Positions 18,761-24,755 of a DNA stretch of 24,755 bases are shown in pieces; within the stretch, counting starts at the first letter, position 1; each line of letters starts with the position of its first letter. This DNA is from Dimargaris cristalligena (lineage: Eukaryota; Kickxellomycota; Dimargaritomycetes; Dimargaritales; Dimargaritaceae): NCBI GenBank assembly GCA_027576995.1, contig JANBQC010000265.1:1-24755 (forward strand), given 5' to 3'. Both the position numbers and the translations under genes were made by a program. Below the pieces are notes generated by a model that saw only the letters and a program-made list of their open reading frames with translations, ran no database searches and was not told where the DNA came from.

Positions 18761-21700
18761 TTAAACATGACACGGGTTGCTCTGAATAGGGCCGTAGACT
18801 TAGCTAAAAGGATGTGGGTATAGCTGATAACGGAAGCGGTAGGGTCTGCCTCATTTACAAAGAGAGTATAGAGTGGCAGACGGACAGCTAATAGGCCCCG
18901 GTCCTTTTAGGTGGACAGTGTTGATGGCGGGCGATAGTGATGGGGCTCATTTTTCTCCCCTCTTGCTTAATCCGTTCTAGATAAGCTGCTTACGCTGAAG
19001 GACGCACACCCCCATAAGTGACACTCAAATTGGGGGAAACTGATAATGGATATTGGTAATAGCTGTACGGTTTCAGTTCATTCTCATGACAGAGGTTTTA
19101 GCAAGCATTAGTCAGGTTCAAGATCTAGCCCAGCATGGGTGCGGGGTGGCACAGTATGTCTAAATAGCCGTATAATGTATGGCAGTGAAGCAACCATGTT
19201 GGTATAGCGGTAGTCACCACCGGCAACTGCCGACACTTGTTAGTCAGCTGGTGGTGCTGAAATGTCGTTGAGCGAATGGTTTAAAAGATTTAGGGCGGTA
19301 TCTACCGGGATGGGGGTAGTACAAGGTAACTTTCCGCCCTTCATTCGTCAGCCTACTTCGTCATCGTCCAACTTGGGTAGCAACCGCCACTGACGAGACC
19401 GGGTCGATTGAACAGTACGGTTGGGGTCACTGATTACTAAACTCCGTAGCCTGGTCATTCACCCCGGTCAATATCCTGTCAATGCCCAGCGTACTTCAAC
19501 GGACACCGACTGGGCATCTGATCCACCCAAACCGGGTTGTATCACTCGCATGAACGGCTCTAGCCGTACCCCCCCCCTCCCCAACTATTCAGAGTGGCCT
19601 GATGCTTCTGCCTTCCCAGTTATTTTGAGAAGTCCCGAAGAGTATTTTGCCCCCCGTTCCAATGATTCCCCCCTCCCTACAGTAGGACTGTTAAGGTACT
19701 CGTCCCTCATTTGGTGGGGAAAATGTAATTTCACACTGGGCAAATCAGGCTGATAGCACTGCTTCACCGCAGTGTCATATATGCTGACCATGGCCGCGGA
19801 CATAATGGTTAGTAGTACTGATTGGTATTTTTCTGGCCTATGAGCGGCTCACATTGCCCTAAAAAAAGGGCACCTACCCCTGCTCATAATAGTACGCACG
19901 GAAACCGTATTTAATCTGCGCTCCAGCGTGAGGGTCAAAAGAGCGCGTGGGTTTGTAGCACCAATCCTTGGGCACCACAGACTGCGTGGGCTATATAAGT
20001 ATAGAAACGTATCAGAAGGCGCATAGAATCCTTGGACGTATTTGGCCAAGGTGGCTTGGGTTTCGAACCATTTGAAGTGACTGTGGGGTCTATATTTAGC
20101 AACACTGCCCCCTTTTGTGGTACTTCCAGTTAGACCCTGTTCCTCTATGTCCTTGATTGTAAGGTGGAGGGAGGGCTCAGTATTGCTGATACGGTTGGTT
20201 GGGCGAAATTAAGGGGTGGCGCTTGTCCTCCGTCGTGGGATGGTAAGTTGAATACTAGTCGACTACTTTTTATAGAGGGGAGGGTCTGTAATCATCGCCC
20301 ATGTATTTAAACCGGAGTATCACAACTGTTGAACGAGAAGCTTGGCATAGACGCATTTAAACATACGGGCTGCTAGATTTGTAGCAGCATTTATTTCCAC
20401 CCTACCACATGGGGCTCTCAAAGGCCGTGGAAGGTGGGCAACTGCAGTGCCGCCAGAAGGGTTGGCGAGCCAAGGTACCGGTCGGCTATTTTTGGCCACG
20501 GTATCTCTAAATCAAGACACCCTATTAATAGTTTCCGGCTCGGGATTATTCTGCACACTAACGCGGGTGGTTTTAAAGAAGGAAGGCGAGGTTCACAGGG
20601 CCTGGAGTCTAGTCGACATATCTAAAGTTCCCCCCAGTCGAGACCCTAATACCCTTATTTTGGCGGTCGCCTGTTTCGTTACATGGTTTAATACTCCCGA
20701 AAAAATACATTTAACCTATCGATCTTACTACCCCGTAGCAGAACTGACCTTGGTCATTCATCTCTAATTTCGCCCGCGGCTCTCTGCCCTAATCTAATTA
20801 ACACTATATAGTACGGTGGCATGCCCTTTTGCTAATAATAGTTTTTTTGAGCTTAACGATTAATGCGGGGCAGGAAACATATGGGTGAACTTCAACCCAA
20901 CTGTATAAGATTTTACACAATATATGTGTGGGATAATATGTGGGAGAATAACTTTTGACCAGTAATATTTACCTCATCAAATGGATTATTCGTTATACAG
21001 CCTGGATGAACTTCTGCCATATGGTTACTACTCTTCCGTCATTGTCCATTCTGTAATAGTACTGTTCTCTCCGACGACGTGATACTCGGGTTCTCGGAAG
21101 GGAGCTGTGTGGCTGGTGTCATTCATTGTCCGCCCCACCCCTCTCGCCCTCCTTTTCACTAGGTGAGTGCGTGGTCCCCTCCCCCCGTTGACCCCCCCCT
21201 ATTCAATGGAATTCTGAGAAGAGGTACTTGGCCATGGCTGGGCCAATAGATCTTTGGAAAACTACCCGAACTGCAAGGGCGGTTGGCCTATGTCCCTTTG
21301 TCAAGAGTACTCAGAACTGAGCGAAAAAGAAAGAAGTAGTGAGGACAGAGGGGGGGGCGTAATTTTTAGCCGAACAAACCAGAAGGCCGCTCACCCTTGG
21401 ATTGCCTTTTGGGAGAAGGGAAACTATGCGATGTTTTTTTTGGCAGCCGAAGGCCTGTTCTTTACTCCCTAAATGCCCTTCAGTGATTTTTCGCCCCGTT
21501 TCACTGCCGTTTGGCCAAAGTTATTGGACGGGGCAGGTGCGCCCGCACTCTTACGGCTAAACATTAGTTGGTGTACTTTCGCTGGGAGATAAGGCTCTCG
21601 TTAAACTCCACTATATATATATAGTTCCGGTCGGCGCCTGTTGATAGTCCACACTTGTACTCCAAAGCTGTCCCTATTAAAGGTCTTTCACCGGCACCCT

Positions 21701-22024
21701 GCATTTTATTCATACTTTGTAAACCTGTATATAATTTTCCGACTTGAGGTAGGCTCCATAGCTCAGTAACTATATTCTTTGTCCTAAAGCGCCCGCACCA
21801 CTGTTCACCCATCGTTTATTTAAATACCTTAATTTAATCCATATTACACTAAAGTTTGGCTCCGGGGCCAGCTAAATATCTAAGTTCTACGACCATGCCT
21901 CGATAGTTACCGACATTATTTTTCTACACTTTCGACTAACCACCATCTATCTGCCTGTACACATTTTCACTTCCATACGGTTCCAATAGTTACTCCGGTA
22001 CATTCCCCAACTTAGTCTACAGCC
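18761..22024. other. long intergenic region with unassigned open frames
   Basis: No gene can be supported in these 3.3 kb. Frames examined: 19421-19753 plus (110 codons, TTG start), 19585-19803 minus (72 codons, ATG), about 19849-20208 minus (about 120 codons open, no ATG), about 20352-20767 plus (about 138 codons open, no ATG) and 21564-21812 minus (82 codons, ATG). Some read plausibly and have donor- or branch-like sites nearby (a TACTAAC on the minus strand near 19815). However, overlapping frames on both strands look equally good, and open frames of this length are expected by chance in 25 kb. A poly-C run is at 19569-19577 and a short TA repeat at 21611-21624. The right end should hold the promoter of the secreted-protein gene. 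Confidence 0.45.
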
Positions 22025-22393
22025 ATGAACTGCAAAATCCTGTTCGGTCTCTTGGGACTTATTGCCTTGAACGGTGTGCTGGCCGCCCCAACCGAGACCG
22101 TTGCTGCTCCACAAGCGGCTACCTCTACCGCCACCCCCATCGCCGCCGCCACCCCCGCCCAGGCCAAACCCGACAACCTCAAAGAAAACCGAATCGGAGG
22201 AATTCTCGAAAATAACGCAGGCGATTTTGTAAAAAACAATTGGTTTCAAATGACCATGGGCGCAGTTACCGCCCTGATTCCTAAATATGCCAACCGTGCC
22301 TACGAAAATTATAAGTCCAAAAAGGCCGACGAAGCCAATGCCCAGCCCCAAGCTCAAGCCAACACTCCGGCCCCCATCACCATTAAATCCTAA
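22025..22393 (+). CDS. small secreted protein, 122 aa, unknown family
   Basis: Single-exon ATG frame, ATG in an ACAGCCATG context. Residues 1-20 form a classical signal peptide (MNCKILFGLLGLIALNGVLA) with cleavage likely after VLA. The mature protein has a disordered Ala/Pro/Thr-rich arm (21-49), a compact helical core (about 50-100) with IGGILENNAGDFVKNNW and MTMGAVTALIPKYANRAYEN, and a second low-complexity arm (101-122, Ala/Gln/Pro-rich, ending PITIKS). There are no Cys residues in the mature part, unlike many effector-type secreted proteins. Codon use is GCC/ACC/CCC-rich like the confirmed genes nearby. The function is unknown. The core could be an amphipathic membrane- or wall-associated helix, but that is speculation. 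The long minus-strand frames opposite it are shadows of its codon bias. Confidence 0.75.
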   Translation: MNCKILFGLLGLIALNGVLAAPTETVAAPQAATSTATPIAAATPAQAKPDNLKENRIGGILENNAGDFVKNNWFQMTMGAVTALIPKYANRAYENYKSKKADEANAQPQAQANTPAPITIKS

Positions 22394-23157
22394 GTGATAA
22401 GGGCAGGGTGTTCGTTTGCGGTTTCCTGGCTGGGTTGGCCATGATTTTATTTATACACTACGTTTTATTACGCTCACCCCGTGGGCATTGTACTTTGTAT
22501 ATTCTTGCCTATTTTTATACTGTATTTCAAATCCACTTTTCTATATGTTTTTTTTAGTTGTCTAGTTGATTGTAAAATGGGTCCTGGAAGAGCCTCTGGA
22601 TACAGTGCCCACCCCTTTCAACCCACTTGCCTCCCTGTAAACCAGGGACAATAAACCTGTCAAAGTTTCCTTCACAGTATCTCGTGCTAGACTGTCATCT
22701 GGACGCTATGCGTCAGAGTTTAAGGCGTCTCTAGTCGAACATCAAAGATTACGATGTCCAGTTACTTATACAGTAAATAAATGTGAGTGTTTGTTTGGGA
22801 ATAAAGCACGGTAGAGTGCTACCCCCCTCCTCCCTCCCAAGAAGCAACGAATCGCCTTTTTCATCACCAATGGAGTAACCTACGAAGGCCGGCCATGTAA
22901 TTAGCTGACTCCGCTGTCGATTGTTATCAATCGGCGGGGGCGGTTCATCAGTATGCAATAAGGTGGAATATTTGAAGTATTGTGCTCCTTTTGTCCAATA
23001 TCATGTATACGCTCGGTCAATATCGGCCTGCCAAGAGAAATATTCGTCTATGTTGTGGACATGTCCATTGACTACGCCCAGTCAACGGGCAGCGGGCTAA
23101 GGGCTAGAGGCCTGATTGAGAAATCTCCATCGGCCATGGATGTACTATATGTCCGCT
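22394..23157. other. 3' flank of the secreted-protein gene and intergenic DNA
   Basis: Contains the T-rich 3' UTR of the secreted-protein gene (to about 22670) and then intergenic DNA. Short frames (22749-22958 minus, 22980-23162 plus) have no recognisable features. Confidence 0.45.
22650..22655 (+). terminator. candidate poly(A) signal
   Basis: AATAAA on the coding strand about 255 nt after the stop codon of the secreted-protein gene, followed by GT/T-rich sequence (CTGTCAAAGTTTCCTT). A plausible 3'-end signal. Confidence 0.4.
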
Positions 23158-23166
23158 TATAAAAAG
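23158..23166 (+). promoter_or_regulatory. TATA box candidate
   Basis: TATAAAAAG lies 155 nt upstream of the ATG at 23321 and just ahead of a CT/T-rich leader (23218-23320). Strength and position fit a TATA-driven promoter for the Kre9-like gene. Confidence 0.45.
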
Positions 23167-23320
23167 CCATGTAAACGGTGCCTGACCTAGATTTACATTC
23201 GGACATAATCACCGTGGCACTCTCCCTTCCCAATCTCCTTGTCTCCTTGGTTTTGTTTGTTGGTTTCATTTACCGACCAATTCATTTTTGCCTTCTCCGT
23301 CGACCCTCTTGTATCCCCTC

Positions 23321-23923
23321 ATGGTTTGTCTGAAAATGGCCATTGTTGTGTGGACCTTTCTCTGGGCGGTTGGGTGCCCTTTAGGGATCGACATCACCGA
23401 GCCCTGGCAGTCTACTGTGTGGCAGGCGGGTAAAAACGCCACCATTCGACTCCGTGTGTGGGGCGCCAAGTCGGCCGCCGACGGCCCCCTGACCCTGGAA
23501 TTGCTCCGCGGTGATCCGGACGAACCCAGTATTGTGGCTACCATCAACGAGGACGTACCCAGCAACACAACGGTGCTGGTTTGGCTTGTACCGGACACTC
23601 TCCTGGCCCGCACCGACTACTACCTGCGCATGACCACCGGCCAGCTTTACAATAACTTTTACTCGGCCTTCTTCCGGATCAAAGGCAGTGATACCGTCCG
23701 AGCAACGGCGACGAGGGCGAATACACCAGCGTCAACCAACGACCATAAGGAGTCGGAGTCCACCCAGTCTAAAACGCCAGCGACGGTGACACGTACTATC
23801 ACGGCCGAAACTCCGCCGGCAGTCTATGGTTCGGCCTCCATTCACAGTCTTTTGAGTGCCATAAGCCTTGTAGGGATAGCCTTCTTCGGTACCATCCTCG
23901 TGGAGCTCCTCGGTTTAGTTTAA
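23321..23923 (+). CDS. GPI-anchored Kre9/Knh1-like cell-surface protein
   Basis: Single exon, 200 aa from ATG 23321; an alternative ATG at 23336 would shorten it by five residues. The open frame reaches further upstream only through a TTG. Residues 1-22 are a signal peptide (AIVVWTFLWAVGCPLG). About 24-121 form one Ser-Thr-rich Kre9/Knh1-type beta-sandwich domain: IDITEPWQSTVWQAGKNATI, LTLELLRGDPDEPSIVATI, VLVWLVPD and TDYYLRMTTG. Family members are surface proteins, and yeast Kre9/Knh1 are needed for beta-1,6-glucan. N39 and N82 are in N-glycosylation sequons. About 122-168 is a Ser/Thr/Ala stalk likely to be O-mannosylated. The end (about 175-200, LLSAISLVGIAFFGTILVEL) is a hydrophobic GPI-attachment signal with small residues (YGSAS) before it as the anchor site. 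It is much shorter than true Kre9 and lacks its C-terminal domain, so a structural or adhesion role is as likely as glucan synthesis. Confidence 0.82.
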   Translation: MVCLKMAIVVWTFLWAVGCPLGIDITEPWQSTVWQAGKNATIRLRVWGAKSAADGPLTLELLRGDPDEPSIVATINEDVPSNTTVLVWLVPDTLLARTDYYLRMTTGQLYNNFYSAFFRIKGSDTVRATATRANTPASTNDHKESESTQSKTPATVTRTITAETPPAVYGSASIHSLLSAISLVGIAFFGTILVELLGLV

Positions 23924-24322
23924 ACCTGTTTATCCTATTCTTTGAAAGCCTTTAACTGGGTCGACTGCTATCTCTTTTGGCGTACCTAGGTTGTAACAAT
24001 GTGTCAGAAACACCTAACATCCCATCATTTACATATGCCTAATTTGCATCACCCCGATTCATCAGTATCCCCTACATCCGCATTAGCCAGTATTTTCATA
24101 GTAAATCCCGAATCAGTTTATTAATAACGATGTTTCCATTTGGAAGACAATAGTAGAAAATGCGCATACTTGAACCTATAGCCAGGCATGTAGATATGAT
24201 CTAGCAACTGTATCCAGACAATACGAAAGCACGCCCATCACTACCAAGCAGTGGCGCGAGGTGGGATAGGTGGAAGAACAGGAACCCTGAGCGGGCCAAA
24301 ACCATCAGCATTTATGTTGGAC
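23924..24322. other. convergent intergenic region
   Basis: Lies between the 3' ends of the Kre9-like gene (plus) and the hexapeptide-repeat gene (minus). No gene or ordered repeat was seen. It should contain both 3'-end signals. Confidence 0.45.
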
Positions 24323-24755
24323 TTAGTGGTTGCGGGGATCATTGGCCGGGTACTCCACAGTGTAAGTGGGGAGAGACGCGACATCGGGGTACTCGGGGTG
24401 CTCGGGGTTGAAGGGGTAGTTAGGATCATACGGCCCCTGGGGATCAGTGTGGCAGGGCTCCTTGTGATCGACTGGGTACTCGGGCTTGACGGGGTACTCG
24501 GGGCGGTGAGGGTACTCGGGCTTGGTGGGGTACTCGGGGCGGGTAGGGTACTCGGGCTTGGCGGGGTACTCGGGGCGGGTAGGGTACTCGGGCTTGGTGG
24601 GGTATTCAGGCCGGTTGGGGTACTCGGGGCGGGTGGGGTATTCAGGCTTGGTGGGGTACTCGGGCTTGGTGGGATATTCGGGGCGAGTAGGGTACTCGGG
24701 CTTGGTGGGGTACTCGGGGCGAGTAGGGTACTCGGGCTTGGTGGGGTACTCGGGG
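24323..24755 (-). CDS. PEYPTK/R hexapeptide-repeat protein, C-terminal part
   Basis: The stop TAA is at 24323-24325. The frame is open without interruption to the right window edge, so start, signal peptide and N-terminus are outside; 143 residues are visible. The visible part begins with 16 tandem hexapeptides of the form PEYP-X-K/R, with X usually Thr (also Asn, Ala, His, Val). They are followed by a non-repetitive tail: VDHKEPCHTDPQGPYDP, then NYPFNPEHPEYPDV, then a short TYTVEYPANDPRNH end. One Cys is present. The repeat is Pro- and Tyr-rich with alternating Glu and Lys/Arg. This composition is typical of extended extracellular or wall-matrix proteins and of some adhesive proteins, but I do not recognise a named family. 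The reading frame is certain because synonymous changes (CCC/CCT, GAG/GAA, TAC/TAT) accumulate in third positions while the peptide is kept. Confidence 0.82.
   Translation of the reverse strand, partial: PEYPTKPEYPTRPEYPTKPEYPTRPEYPTKPEYPTKPEYPTRPEYPNRPEYPTKPEYPTRPEYPAKPEYPTRPEYPTKPEYPHRPEYPVKPEYPVDHKEPCHTDPQGPYDPNYPFNPEHPEYPDVASLPTYTVEYPANDPRNH
24467..24754 (-). repeat. 18-bp coding minisatellite, 16 units
   Basis: Sixteen units of 18 bp, each encoding one hexapeptide; it may continue past the window. On the coding strand the unit is about CCCGAGTACCCCACCAAG, with the last codon alternating AAG and CGC. This gives a 36-bp higher-order period over most of the array. The unit length divisible by three keeps frame when copies are gained or lost, so copy number is probably variable. 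Confidence 0.9.

Noticed and set aside
19585..19803. 72-codon ATG frame, minus, near a TACTAAC site
   Set aside because: The flanking frame cannot be joined in phase with a good donor, and the opposite strand carries a 110-codon frame over the same bases. There is no evidence for either.
20057..20068. GGTTCGAAAC on the minus strand, tRNA B-box-like
   Set aside because: The B-box consensus fails at its end and no acceptor stem or A box surrounds it.
21947..22357. 136-codon minus frame with Gly-rich region
   Set aside because: Antisense to the secreted protein gene. The Gly runs mirror its Ala/Pro codons.
23266..23613. 115-codon minus frame
   Set aside because: Antisense to the Kre9-like gene, no features.
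24467..24754. Tandem repeats considered as a CRISPR-like or non-coding satellite array
   Set aside because: Units are contiguous without spacers, 18 bp long, and keep a peptide with synonymous third-position changes, so this is a coding minisatellite.

Overview
The window reads as nuclear DNA of a fungus. Several genes are split by GT..AG introns of 119-224 nt with CTAAY-type branch sites. There is a GPI-anchored Kre9/Knh1-like wall protein, a hexokinase, an EB1/Mal3 microtubule protein, a Trm82-type tRNA methyltransferase subunit and a mitochondrial Mrx11-like protein. Gene spacing is wide for a fungus: well over half of the window has no supportable gene. Introns are longer than the usual ascomycete 50-100 nt. 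Both point to an early-diverging (zygomycete-grade) lineage, but the sequence alone does not fix the taxon.

Left part (1-7680): one small two-exon gene of unknown function (1825-2294, minus). It is followed by intergenic DNA and then by an AT-rich block (about 4200-6770) that is almost free of CpG. The block holds frame-broken remains that look like a Tc1/mariner-type transposase on the minus strand, and a compound hairpin marks its left edge. This is the clearest non-gene signal in the window: old, probably methylated and deaminated mobile DNA.

Middle part (7681-15783): a gene island. A four-exon 3-mercaptopyruvate sulfurtransferase (TUM1/MST family, minus) diverges from a two-exon TRM82/WDR4 homologue (plus) across 582 bp. 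In yeast both families act in tRNA modification: sulfur relay for U34 thiolation, and m7G46 formation. Then come an Mrx11-like mitochondrial membrane protein (minus), a five-exon EB1/Bim1/Mal3 homologue (minus), and a possible 76-residue single-span membrane protein (minus).

Right part (15784-24755): an intronless hexokinase (minus) with an optimal start context is followed by about 3.5 kb without a convincing gene. Then come a 122-residue secreted protein of unknown family (plus), a 200-residue GPI-anchored Kre9/Knh1-like protein (plus), and at the edge the 3' end of a protein made of 16 or more hexapeptide repeats (PEYPTK/PEYPTR), encoded by an 18-bp minisatellite (minus, truncated by the window). 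These last three look like a small group of cell-surface or secreted proteins.

No rRNA, tRNA, CRISPR or prokaryotic feature was seen. Exon structures were built by hand from splice signals, reading phase and protein-family conservation. They are strong for the sulfurtransferase, TRM82 and EB1 genes, moderate for the small gene at 1825-2294, and weak elsewhere.
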